DNA of 19,953 nt. Origin: JAWODU01 sp046483125 (GTDB lineage: Bacteria; Verrucomicrobiota; Kiritimatiellia; UBA8416; JAWODU01). Position 1 is the stretch's first letter. Each line of letters opens with the position of its first letter. Positions 6,544 to 13,554 of this stretch are shown here, in pieces. The stretch is taken from contig JAWODU010000098.1 in NCBI GenBank assembly GCA_046483125.1, forward strand, positions 1 through 19,953, given 5' to 3'. A model generated the notes under the pieces. That model was given only the letters and a program-made list of their open reading frames with translations. It made no database searches and had not been told where the DNA came from. Position numbers and translations under genes: made by a program.

Positions 6544-6584
6544 GGTGCCGGAGTTTTTCGAAACACGGTGCCCGGCACCCTTTT
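6544..6584 (+). terminator. terminator after tRNA-Arg
   Basis: GGTGCCG (6544-6550) pairs with CGGCACC (6573-6579), followed by CTTTT. Inside the loop GTTT-TTCG-AAAC (6553-6564) makes a second small stem with a UUCG tetraloop. GGTGC (6567-6571) repeats the first arm and could pair with the same GCACC (6575-6579), offering an alternative fold. The T run is short, so termination may be partial and allow some read-through into rlmN. Confidence 0.55.
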
Positions 6585-6601
6585 AACCCGGAGGCAAAAC
6601 C

Positions 6602-7624
6602 GTGTCGCATAACATTCTTGAAATATCTCTGCCGGAGCTTGAAGACCGTTTCGAGCAAATGAATGAAGCGCGTTACCGTGCCCGCCAGGTTTTTTCATGG
6701 ATATACGAGAAAAACGCCGTCGATTACGAGGGAATGACATCTCTTCCCGGGGGTCTCCGCGAGAAGCTCGCCGTTGAATTCCCCTTTCCTGTTCTCGACG
6801 GGACAGAACGTCGCAATTCGGCGGACGGCACGGTGAAATTCGGGTGGTCCATGTCTGACGGCGAACGCGTCGAAAGCGCGTTTATACCGATGCGCGAACA
6901 CAACACCCTGTGCATATCATCCCAGGCAGGATGCGCGCGCGCATGTATCTTCTGCGCCAGCGGAACGGGCGGCCTGAAGCGCAATCTCGGTTGCGGAGAA
7001 ATTACGGCACAGGTCCTGCACACTCAACGGGAACTGGATACGCGGATATCACATATCGTTTTCATGGGCGTGGGTGAACCGTTCGACAACTATGACAAAG
7101 TTCTCGGCGCGGCGCGAATGCTAAACGCCGAAAACGCCTTCAACATAGCCGCGCGCCGGATAACGATATCGACCTGCGGGGTCGTACCGGGCATAGAGAA
7201 ACTTTCCAAGGAGGGCCGGCAGTTCGAATTGTCCGTCTCGCTTCACGCGCCGGACAATGAAATACGCGGGCGTCTGATGCCAGTGAACCGGCAATACCCT
7301 CTCGAAGTTCTCATACCGGCGTGCCGCGATTACGCGGAGGCCACCAACAGGCAGGTTACGTTTGAATACGTCCTGGCAGACGGATTAAACGACACGAAAG
7401 CGGCCGCAGGCCGACTGGCGGACCTGCTGGGCGGGTGGCTGTGCAAGGTGAACCTTATACCGGTAAACCCGGTAGTGGAGGCCGGGCTGAAGCCGCCGGA
7501 ACGGGAAAGGGCAAAGACATTTCAGGGTCTTTTGAAGAGAGGCGGAGTTCACACCACCCTGCGAGCTCCAAGGGGGCAGGACATTTCCGCGGCGTGCGGT
7601 CAACTCCGCCACGGGACGGGATAA
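6602..7624 (+). CDS. rlmN: 23S rRNA (adenine-2503-C2)-methyltransferase
   Basis: This 340-residue radical-SAM enzyme methylates C2 of A2503 in 23S rRNA (and A37 in certain tRNAs), in the cytoplasm. The cluster motif CARACIFC (Cys111, Cys115, Cys118) follows TLCISSQAG with Cys104. The catalytic pair to the radical-SAM site is completed by the C-terminal Cys332 in DISAACGQLR. FMGVGEPFDNYD, ISTCGVVPGI and LSVSLHAPDNEIR are standard family motifs. The GTG start is favoured because GGAGG (6590-6594) lies seven bases upstream; the length is normal. It stands 23 bases... after the tRNA terminator hairpin and may be expressed by read-through or from a promoter not recognised here. It converges with hisF over a 49-base gap lacking a clear terminator. 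Confidence 0.97.
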   Translation: MSHNILEISLPELEDRFEQMNEARYRARQVFSWIYEKNAVDYEGMTSLPGGLREKLAVEFPFPVLDGTERRNSADGTVKFGWSMSDGERVESAFIPMREHNTLCISSQAGCARACIFCASGTGGLKRNLGCGEITAQVLHTQRELDTRISHIVFMGVGEPFDNYDKVLGAARMLNAENAFNIAARRITISTCGVVPGIEKLSKEGRQFELSVSLHAPDNEIRGRLMPVNRQYPLEVLIPACRDYAEATNRQVTFEYVLADGLNDTKAAAGRLADLLGGWLCKVNLIPVNPVVEAGLKPPERERAKTFQGLLKRGGVHTTLRAPRGQDISAACGQLRHGTG

Positions 7625-7673
7625 CAGGCGGCATGTATCTCACCTGCCGGTTGGGACCGCATCGTTCTTGTTC

Positions 7674-8438
7674 TTACAGCCGGACCGGCACCTGTTTCTC
7701 TTTCAGGTATCCCTTGAGTTCGCGGATCTTGATGGTGCCAAAGTGAAAAACCGACGCGGCCAGAAGAATCGTGGCGCCCGCCTCGACGGCTTCGTGGAAG
7801 TGCTGTAAAGAGCCGGCGCCGCCCGAGGCGACAACTTCGGCGGAAGTCGCCTCCCTGATTCTGCGGATAAGCGGCAGATCGTATCCTTCGCGCACCCCGT
7901 CGGTTGACTTGCTGGTCGGAAGGATCACTTTGACGCCGTAGCCGTCCACACGTTTTGACCACTCCACGGCGTCCGCCCCCGTGGCCGTTCGCCCTCCGTC
8001 GATGTAAACTTCGTAACCGGAGGGCATGGAATCGTTCCTGGCCGCGTCCACGGCAACGGTGACCTTTTCCGGGCCGAACTCCGATACCATCCCGCCGATG
8101 ACGTCCGGATTGCGGAAAGCGGCACTGCTGGCGGAGATCCTGTCGGCCCCGGCGTCAAGCACGGCGCGGGCTGAGGCCGTGTCGCTGATACCGCCTCCCA
8201 CGGTAAAGGGCACTGTGGCGGCTTCGGCGACGCGTTTTACCACCTCGAGCATGGTGCCGCGGTTTTCAACCGTGGCGGTAATGTCCAGCAGGGCCAGCTC
8301 GTCGGCTCCGCCCCCGCAGTAGGCAAGGGCGCATTCAACGGGGTCACCGGCGTCCCTGATATCAACAAATCGAACGCCCTTCACCACGCGCCCGTTCTGC
8401 ATGTCGAGACAAGGCATGATTCTTACGGTTTTACTCAT
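7674..8438 (-). CDS. hisF: imidazole glycerol phosphate synthase cyclase subunit
   Basis: This 254-residue (beta/alpha)8 barrel makes imidazole glycerol phosphate and AICAR from PRFAR and ammonia in histidine synthesis, normally with the HisH glutaminase. The two catalytic aspartates are visible: Asp12 in IMPCLDMQNGRVVKG and Asp131 in VAVDAARN. FTVGGGI, ASGGAGSLQHF and LAASVFHFG are family motifs, and the C-terminus KEKQVPVRL is typical. The loop that usually reads LLTSMDRDGTKxGYD is ILPTSKSTDGVREGYD, keeping the key Asp180 but altering its neighbours. The ATG follows AGGAG at good spacing. No hisH, hisA or other his gene is in the window, so it is either a lone housekeeping copy or a paralogue; I favour the former. 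Confidence 0.93.
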   Translation of the reverse strand: MSKTVRIMPCLDMQNGRVVKGVRFVDIRDAGDPVECALAYCGGGADELALLDITATVENRGTMLEVVKRVAEAATVPFTVGGGISDTASARAVLDAGADRISASSAAFRNPDVIGGMVSEFGPEKVTVAVDAARNDSMPSGYEVYIDGGRTATGADAVEWSKRVDGYGVKVILPTSKSTDGVREGYDLPLIRRIREATSAEVVASGGAGSLQHFHEAVEAGATILLAASVFHFGTIKIRELKGYLKEKQVPVRL

Positions 8439-8503
8439 GGTTCACTGCTCCTGCTGTGCGTGAAGCGGCCCCGTTTGACCAGCATAAAATCCCGTGTGGG
8501 AAC

Positions 8504-9616
8504 TCAGAAGTCAAAGTTGGCCCAGGGATTGTTGGTTGAGAATCCGCCGCCGGGTTCCTTGATTATTCTGCCGTGGAAGTTATTGGAACCCACAATGAAA
8601 TTCGTGCCCGGAGCAGTCTCTGCCAGCGGTAATGCGCAAATGTTTCGAACTATAAAGTTGTTGGCCGCGTTGCTGTGTGTGTCGGCGTCAATTGCAAAGT
8701 CCATGTTGTCCACGATGTTGTTGTTCTCTATCCAGTTACCCTGGCTCTGGATAACGATTCCCTGCTGGTTGGCCGTTACGTTGTTGTCCTTTACCCGCGT
8801 CCCGGGCCCCGTTATAAGGATGCCCGCGGCCGGACTCGCTCCCTTGCCGTTATCGCCCGTGGTATTGTCCACAACGTAACAGCTCGCGTTGACCGCGATT
8901 CCGAAGTTTGTATTCATGGCTGCGATGTTCTCGCGGACCACCGAGTACATCTGCACGTCTATGCCGTCGCCCCAGTTCATTGCCGATGTACAGCCTGTCA
9001 CGTGACTGCCCACGCCGGTAATAATGCCGTTGCCGTGGTTCTCGAAAGCTTTACAGCTCTCCACAGTGGCGCCGTCGCCCACCACCAGCCCGTCCTGCAT
9101 GTTCTCGCCGAACGAGCATTTCATGGCGCGTACGTTATCGCCGAGCACTACTCCGCTTAACCCGTTGTCGCCGACATCGAGATCGGCAACCTTGCAGGCG
9201 TGCGCGTTTGCGGCCATGATGCCGTTATCGCCCCAGCCCCGGATCACGCCGTTGTGTATGGTGATGTTGTGTTGTTCACCCGAGACTTCTATGCCGTTAA
9301 CCGAACCGGTGACCCCGTTGAGCGAAAAGCCGTTCAGGTCAAGAGTAACGTCGCTTTGGCCGATTATTATTCCGCTGGAGGCGTTAGTGCCCTTGAGAGG
9401 ACTGGCAAGGTAGTAGGAACCGGGATTTGTAATGGTGTAAGGGAGGTACGTAACAAGGTTCCGCGGCTCCACGTCGTTCATGCTCTTCATCGTGGAGGTC
9501 GGCTGACCGTCCACGTAGGCGTCTTTCGGGGGAGTTATGCTCCCTTCCGCGAAAGCGGAAGAAGCACACAATGTGATCAGGACTGCGGAAAAATAAACGG
9601 GTATGAAGCGTTTCAT
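8504..9616 (-). CDS. secreted right-handed beta-helix repeat protein
   Basis: This 370-residue protein starts with a clear Sec signal peptide (MKRFIPVYFSAVLITLCASS, cleavage likely after AFA at about 23). A short segment (PYTITNPGSYYLASPL) precedes a long run of parallel beta-helix rungs from about residue 85 to 330, recognisable by repeating patterns such as GIIIGQSDVTLDLNGFSL, NITIHNGVIRGWGDNGI and NWIENNNIVDN. This fold occurs in pectate lyases, glycan epimerases and surface proteins; no pectate-lyase catalytic triad could be identified, so substrate and activity are unknown. The VEPR...YTI...GSYYL opening is, from memory, common in PVC and other environmental genomes. The ATG at 9616 is chosen for its signal peptide and the upstream AAAGGA. 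It has a separate promoter candidate and no obvious operon partner. Confidence 0.85.
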   Translation of the reverse strand: MKRFIPVYFSAVLITLCASSAFAEGSITPPKDAYVDGQPTSTMKSMNDVEPRNLVTYLPYTITNPGSYYLASPLKGTNASSGIIIGQSDVTLDLNGFSLNGVTGSVNGIEVSGEQHNITIHNGVIRGWGDNGIMAANAHACKVADLDVGDNGLSGVVLGDNVRAMKCSFGENMQDGLVVGDGATVESCKAFENHGNGIITGVGSHVTGCTSAMNWGDGIDVQMYSVVRENIAAMNTNFGIAVNASCYVVDNTTGDNGKGASPAAGILITGPGTRVKDNNVTANQQGIVIQSQGNWIENNNIVDNMDFAIDADTHSNAANNFIVRNICALPLAETAPGTNFIVGSNNFHGRIIKEPGGGFSTNNPWANFDF

Positions 9617-9696
9617 TACTGTTTCCTTTCGCGGGTAGCGTATATGTACTCCCGTCAGCTCAGAGTAAGGACCTGCCACACGGCCCAATTCTTGAA

Positions 9697-9730
9697 GATA
9701 AAGTTTATCACAGCCTGAACCGCGGCTCAA
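9697..9730 (-). promoter_or_regulatory. candidate promoter with overlapping palindrome for the beta-helix gene
   Basis: On the minus strand TTGAGC (9730-9725) and TAAACT (9707-9702) are 17 bases apart, four of six matches each to the sigma-70 boxes. A perfect inverted repeat GATAAA-G-TTTATC (9697-9709) covers the -10 box and could be an operator. Initiation near 9695 would leave an untranslated leader of about 80 bases. Confidence 0.4.
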
Positions 9731-9817
9731 GGAAATCTTCGGTTTTTTCCGGTTTTCAGCTCAGCTCCGGCTTGCGGACATTTCTGAAAACAGGCAGAAT
9801 GCAATTGAGGTAAAGTT

Positions 9818-10141
9818 ATGAATACGGCAATCGGCAGTCTTGCCGGAAAAATCGCTCCGGTTACGATCGGCATCCTCGCTTTCATCGGCGTCTGCGTTCT
9901 CGTGGCATGGATGATGAAAATGTGGGTCAATGAACTGGCCAATCGGATTATCGCCGAGAGAAAGGCAAAAGCCGCGGAACACGCTGAAACTCCGGCCTGC
10001 CCCGAATGCGGCCTGCCGATGATTTCTGAAACGCAAGAAGAGGGTCCGGAAGCCGGCGGGAAAACCTGGCGTTGCAGGAATTACCCGGAATGCCCGGTAA
10101 CCAGGAAATCAACAAACGGAGGAGAAGATGAAAACAGGTAA
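9818..10141 (+). CDS. single-pass membrane protein with zinc-ribbon tail
   Basis: This 107-residue protein has one hydrophobic helix (about residues 13-34, PVTIGILAFIGVCVLVAWMM), a short charged helix (NRIIAERKAKAAEHAE), and a C-terminal four-cysteine knuckle: CPECGLPM (Cys61, Cys64) and WRCRNYPECPVTRK (Cys86, Cys92). The pattern resembles the zinc-ribbon of topoisomerase I C-termini, here tethered to the membrane. The role is unknown. The ATG has TGAGGT seven bases upstream. Its last 14 bases overlap the first of three lipoprotein genes, so it is probably the first gene of that operon. The positive charges after the helix suggest the zinc domain faces the cytoplasm (inference). Confidence 0.72.
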   Translation: MNTAIGSLAGKIAPVTIGILAFIGVCVLVAWMMKMWVNELANRIIAERKAKAAEHAETPACPECGLPMISETQEEGPEAGGKTWRCRNYPECPVTRKSTNGGEDENR

Positions 10142-10586
10142 CCGCAGGTTCGCTATGGCGGCGTTGTTTTGCGCGGCCTGTGCGGCGGCTTCGGGTTTGA
10201 CGGGATGCGTGAGTCTGACGCGCACGTACGAAGGCAACGAGGTAAGAGAAGAGGTCGTAAAACGGATTGAAATCGGCAAGACAACCCGTTCGGAAGTGCT
10301 GGGCATGCTGGGATCTCCGTTGCGGGTTGAAAGGGCCAACATTACCGGTCTTGTTGAACAGGCCCTTGCCAGGTACGAAGGCGAAAAACTCACTCTTCAG
10401 ATCGACCCCGCGCTTTTCAACGAAGTGTACATCTACGAACGGAAACAGACCAATTCCCTGCTGGTGATGGGAATGTTCTACAACTATTACCGCTCGGACC
10501 AGCGGTCGGACAGGCTGGCCGTCTTTTTCGACAAGGAAGGCGTGGTGCTCGGGGTGGGGTGGACTCCCGGAAGAAAACACCTTTGA
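10128..10586 (+). CDS. BamE/SmpA-like lipoprotein, copy 1
   Basis: This 152-residue protein has a lipoprotein signal ending in lipobox LTGC (Cys27). The mature part carries IEIGKTTRSEVLGMLGSPLR (about 47-66), the alpha-helical signature of the SmpA/OmlA/BamE fold (usually G-[MK]-T-x-x-x-V-x-x-x-L-G-x-P), and ends with a beta-hairpin containing LAVFFDKEGVVLGVGW. BamE is part of the outer-membrane beta-barrel assembly machine, but many proteins share this fold and this one has a 40-residue insertion (ALARYEGEKL...YERKQTNSLL), so the function is open. The ATG has GGAGGAG upstream. It overlaps the genes on both sides, and two similar lipoproteins follow. Confidence 0.72.
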   Translation: MKTGNRRFAMAALFCAACAAASGLTGCVSLTRTYEGNEVREEVVKRIEIGKTTRSEVLGMLGSPLRVERANITGLVEQALARYEGEKLTLQIDPALFNEVYIYERKQTNSLLVMGMFYNYYRSDQRSDRLAVFFDKEGVVLGVGWTPGRKHL

Positions 10587-11038
10587 AAACCAGCGGAAAA
10601 ATGGCCAGGTGTCTCCCGGTACTGTTGCCGGCGGCTCTGCTCGCGGCATGCGGCTGTGTGAGCATGACCGTGGTGAAGCGGCGCCAGGGCAACCCAATTG
10701 ACTGCAAAAAGGCGGCCATGATCCGAAAGGAAGAGTCCACTCTCGCGGACGTTCTTCGCCTGCTTGGCGCCCCGCAGGAAGTCCACTCTCATCCGGACGG
10801 CAGGATTCTGGTGTACCGTTACCGGGCGAGGAACGTGTCCGAATTTTCCGTGGACGCCAAAACGATCGCCAGGTTCGTGGATGCCACGCAGACGCTTTCC
10901 AAACTCCTGGATAACCTGAGTTTTAAATGGAACCGGATACATGCGGATGAAGACCGCGTGGTTGTGATTCTGGACAACAACCATCGCGTTCGGGGAATAG
11001 CGTACCGTGAAGCGACAAGGGATCTTCCCGTTTTCTGA
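10583..11038 (+). CDS. BamE/SmpA-like lipoprotein, copy 2
   Basis: Starting at TTG 10583 the protein has 151 residues, with a signal ending in LLAACGC (lipidation at the first or second Cys, about 23-25). The mature part contains KEESTLADVLRLLGAPQEV and a late strand VVVILDNNHRVRGIAY, matching the same helix and hairpin positions as its neighbours. I prefer the TTG because GGAAG sits nine bases upstream, TTGA overlaps the preceding stop, and the resulting N-terminus (MKTSGK) resembles copy 1 (MKTGNR). GTG at 10559 and ATG at 10601 are alternatives that leave the lipobox intact. A 40-residue helix (FVDATQTLSKLLDNL region) is inserted in the middle. It is probably an outer-membrane or periplasm-facing lipoprotein of unknown role. 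Confidence 0.68.
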   Translation: MKTSGKMARCLPVLLPAALLAACGCVSMTVVKRRQGNPIDCKKAAMIRKEESTLADVLRLLGAPQEVHSHPDGRILVYRYRARNVSEFSVDAKTIARFVDATQTLSKLLDNLSFKWNRIHADEDRVVVILDNNHRVRGIAYREATRDLPVF

Positions 11039-11399
11039 ACGACGCGCGCTGAGGCGGGCAGGAGCGGCGCTGTGTTGCGCCGTACTCGCCTCGGCGTTAA
11101 GCGCCTGTACGGTGAGCCACATGTACCGGGGCTCCCCCATGCCCGCAGACAGCGTGGGCATGCTTGAGAAGGGAATGAGCAAGGCGGAGGTACTTGAACT
11201 TCTGGGCCCGCCGGACACAGTGGGCCTTCGGCTGGAGGGGAGCGTCTTCATATACCGTTATCACAATGAAGAGGGAAAAGGACTGGACGTGTCGGCCACT
11301 CCCGGCTCGTTCGAATATGAAACCTTAAACAGGCAAACGGACCGTGTTGTGGTGTTTTTCGACAAGAAGGGAATCGTCACGGATTCCGCCGTGTATTGA
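11007..11399 (+). CDS. BamE/SmpA-like lipoprotein, copy 3
   Basis: This 130-residue protein is the shortest and most canonical of the three. It has a basic N-terminus, hydrophobic segment and lipobox LSAC (Cys34), then MLEKGMSKAEVLELLGPPDT, a clear SmpA/BamE-type motif, and IYRYHNEEGK and VVVFFDKKGIV strands. The GTG at 11007 gives the full signal peptide and lies inside the end of copy 2 (32-base overlap). Three paralogues in a row with overlapping ends imply tandem duplication followed by divergence and strict co-expression. Whether they bind each other or one partner cannot be told from sequence. Confidence 0.74.
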   Translation: MKRQGIFPFSERRALRRAGAALCCAVLASALSACTVSHMYRGSPMPADSVGMLEKGMSKAEVLELLGPPDTVGLRLEGSVFIYRYHNEEGKGLDVSATPGSFEYETLNRQTDRVVVFFDKKGIVTDSAVY

Positions 11400-11456
11400 G
11401 GGCAACAGGCCCTTGAATTCCCGCAACAGGTTCTGAAGACAGGAGGTGTGTGTACG

Positions 11457-11723
11457 ATGGCGGACATTCGCGTTAAGAAAAAAGAAAATGACAGCTACGA
11501 AGTTACGGTAGAGGCCGGAAGGACAACAACACATACGGTGACGCTGACCGACGAGTATCACGAGAAACTAACCGCGGGAAAAATATCCAAAGAAGCGCTC
11601 ATAGAGAAATCATTCCAGTTTCTGCTCGTGAGGGAAAGCAACAGCAGTATTCTGTCAAGTTTTGAGCTTCCTCTGATCGGGCATTACTTTCCCGAATACG
11701 AGAGGGAAATATCAGCGTCGTAA
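11457..11723 (+). CDS. small conserved hypothetical protein
   Basis: This 88-residue soluble protein begins at an ATG nine bases after AGGAGGT (11441-11447). A GTG at 11448, one base after that site, is too close to be used. It has a beta-rich start (IRVKKKENDSYEVTVEAG, THTVTLTDEYHEKL), a helix (SKEALIEKSFQFLLVRE) and a characteristic end SSILSSFELPLIGHYFPEYE. I recall small proteins ending in 'F-x-L-P-x-I-x-x-Y-F-P-E-Y-E' in many bacteria, without a known function. It lies 57 bases after the third lipoprotein and converges with the DUF89 gene over nine bases. Confidence 0.8.
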   Translation: MADIRVKKKENDSYEVTVEAGRTTTHTVTLTDEYHEKLTAGKISKEALIEKSFQFLLVRESNSSILSSFELPLIGHYFPEYEREISAS

Positions 11724-11732
11724 CACGGTCCG

Positions 11733-12599
11733 TCAGGGCGTTTGCCCGCGGGGAGAGTGCCGCAGGACCAGGTCACCCAGCTTACAGCCGATCTCCCGGG
11801 CCACCATGTCGCACTTGGCCTTGAGAAGGAAGTAAAAGTTCTCCGGGCGGTCACTGCAGGTCTCGAAATTGCCGTGGCCCTTGGCCAGTATCAGGTCCGC
11901 GTCGCGAACGGCTCTCGTGAAAGTCGGCGATACGTTGTTCCAGTTGACGCCGATATCAGCGGCGCCCGTTTCTATAACCCGGACGATTGCGGTAAGCCCC
12001 GCCGTTTCAGCGTCTTCGCGGGTGGCGTCGTTTATGATAGGTCCCGACTTCACCGTGAAGGTCACGTCGGTGCCGGTTTTCAGAATGTGCCCGGCAAGAA
12101 GGCGGTCAAAGACAATTTCCCCGGCGTTGTCGCCCAGGTAAAGCAGTTTTTTTCCCTTCCCCAGTTCGCCCTTGAAATCATCCAGTGCGTTGATCGCGAA
12201 ATCCTGCTTCATCATCGACTTTACGTCTTTTTCGATATCGAACTTGTGGCCTATACCGAGGTCGATGACGTTGCCGGCCACCGCCGCGTGCATTGCCGCG
12301 TCCAGCGGGTCGCCGGAGTTGTCCGCCAGTTCCCTTATGTCGTCCAGCATCGCCAGCGCCGCCCGGTTGGTTTCTTTCTTCAGTTCGTAATAGGGATCGG
12401 AGTTGCCGGTGACCTCGGCGATAATTTCGTAGGCGGGCTGAGAAAGGCCGGCCGGCGTGTCGTCCAGGGAGAGTTCGGCGAGCCACTTCCCGGTTCTGCG
12501 CAGTATCTCCAGGTGCACGGCCGGGTCGTCGGTTACGACACGGGCCGTGTTGAGGGCCTGTTTAAACATGCAGGCTATGCAATCAGGTTTAGCTTTCAT
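11733..12599 (-). CDS. DUF89 (ARMT1-like) damage-control phosphatase
   Basis: This 288-residue protein belongs to DUF89, metal-dependent phosphatases proposed to remove damaged or excess sugar phosphates and related metabolites. The metal-binding motif LYLGDNAGEIVFDR (Asp157, Asn158) and SGPIINDATREDA (Asn190, Asp191) are clear, as are AGNVIDLG (109-116) and LAKGHGNFET. The N-terminal CxxC (Cys7, Cys10) in MKAKPDCIACMFKQAL marks the bacterial/archaeal subgroup. The ATG at 12599 is chosen because that N-terminus is characteristic; an ATG eight codons upstream gives only hydrophobic extra residues. It is divergent from the patatin gene with 127 bases between. Substrate is unknown. Confidence 0.9.
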   Translation of the reverse strand: MKAKPDCIACMFKQALNTARVVTDDPAVHLEILRRTGKWLAELSLDDTPAGLSQPAYEIIAEVTGNSDPYYELKKETNRAALAMLDDIRELADNSGDPLDAAMHAAVAGNVIDLGIGHKFDIEKDVKSMMKQDFAINALDDFKGELGKGKKLLYLGDNAGEIVFDRLLAGHILKTGTDVTFTVKSGPIINDATREDAETAGLTAIVRVIETGAADIGVNWNNVSPTFTRAVRDADLILAKGHGNFETCSDRPENFYFLLKAKCDMVAREIGCKLGDLVLRHSPRGQTP

Positions 12600-12667
12600 G
12601 ACTGTGAAAAAGAAAACGCGCAATCAAAACACACCGCGCACCGCCGCGCAAGAGCTTAAAATTGCAG

Positions 12668-12696
12668 TTGACAGCTTACGGCCGGGTTAAGAAGAT
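12668..12696 (+). promoter_or_regulatory. weak promoter candidate for the patatin gene
   Basis: A perfect -35 TTGACA (12668-12673) is followed after 17 bases by GAAGAT (12691-12696), only three of six matches to TATAAT. It lies in the divergent 127-base gap, 31 bases before the patatin ATG. The -35 box is convincing, the -10 box is not. Confidence 0.25.
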
Positions 12697-12726
12697 AGAT
12701 TCCAGACGTGCAGGGAGATTGACATC

Positions 12727-13554
12727 ATGAAAATCGGCGTTGCGCTGGGAGGCGGAGGCGTGAGGGGGCTTGCTCATGCGGTGGCGCTGGAAGCGATTGA
12801 CGGGATGGGCATAGTTCCGGCGGCCCTTGCCGGAACCAGCATGGGGGCCATCATCGGCGCCATGTACGCATCGGGCAGGTCGGGCCGTGAAATCACCGAG
12901 AGCGTTGAACAGCACATAATAACCACGGAAGACCGTCTCGCCGACATACTGCGGAAAAGGGGCCGCCTTGTTAAATGGCTCAAAGCCGTCAGTCCCTCGT
13001 GGCGGAGCAGTGGCCTGTTCAAGGCGGACGGTTTCCTGCATTACCTTCTCGACGAGATCGGGGTGGAAACGTTTGAAGATCTGAAGATCCCGCTCAGCAT
13101 CGCCACGACGGACTTCCATCGCGGGGAGCCGGTGGTATTCAGTTCGGGCGAGCTCATGCCGGCAATACGCGCCAGCATGGCGATCCCCGGAATATTCGTG
13201 CCCGCCGAACACGAGGGCCGGATTCTGGTGGACGGGGGCGTTACCGACAATCTCCCCTACGATCTTCTGCCGGGGGACTGCGACGCGACAATAGCCGTTG
13301 ACGTTGGTCCGGAACGTAAAGACGGCGACGGTAAAGCCCCGACAATGGTCGAAGCCACCCTTGGTATGTTCGATACCCTGATCGACAAGGTGACCGAGTA
13401 CAGGCTCAAGCATGACCCGCCCACCGTGTACATTCGTCCGAGGCTTACCGGAATCCGCACTCTGGACTTCGAAAAGGCCGGAACTGTTCTTGAACAGGCC
13501 CGCAAAGCGACGGACGACTTCAAGTCCCGTCTCGAGCGCGTGGCGAAATCCTAG
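12727..13554 (+). CDS. patatin-like phospholipase (RssA type)
   Basis: This 275-residue protein has the patatin fold of serine lipid hydrolases. The oxyanion loop GGGGVRGLAH (8-17), nucleophile elbow GTSMG (Ser38) and catalytic DGG (Asp169) are intact, forming the Ser-Asp dyad; SMAIPGIFVP (150-159) is the RssA/YlbK-type motif. It probably hydrolyses acyl esters of phospholipids or lysophospholipids near the inner face of the membrane. There is no signal peptide. GGGAG upstream supports the ATG. Its TAG shares a palindromic CTAG with the stop of the convergent GH31 gene, with no terminator between. Confidence 0.92.
   Translation: MKIGVALGGGGVRGLAHAVALEAIDGMGIVPAALAGTSMGAIIGAMYASGRSGREITESVEQHIITTEDRLADILRKRGRLVKWLKAVSPSWRSSGLFKADGFLHYLLDEIGVETFEDLKIPLSIATTDFHRGEPVVFSSGELMPAIRASMAIPGIFVPAEHEGRILVDGGVTDNLPYDLLPGDCDATIAVDVGPERKDGDGKAPTMVEATLGMFDTLIDKVTEYRLKHDPPTVYIRPRLTGIRTLDFEKAGTVLEQARKATDDFKSRLERVAKS

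Noticed and set aside
7625..7673. Terminator between rlmN and hisF
   Set aside because: Only a 5-bp CGGCA/TGCCG stem with an 11-base loop and no T run is present.
7674..8438. HisF as a non-histidine paralogue because of the changed DRDG loop and absence of hisH
   Set aside because: Both catalytic aspartates and the loop DG..xGYD are kept, E. coli HisF also departs from the DRDG form, and his genes are often scattered, so ordinary HisF is the simpler reading.
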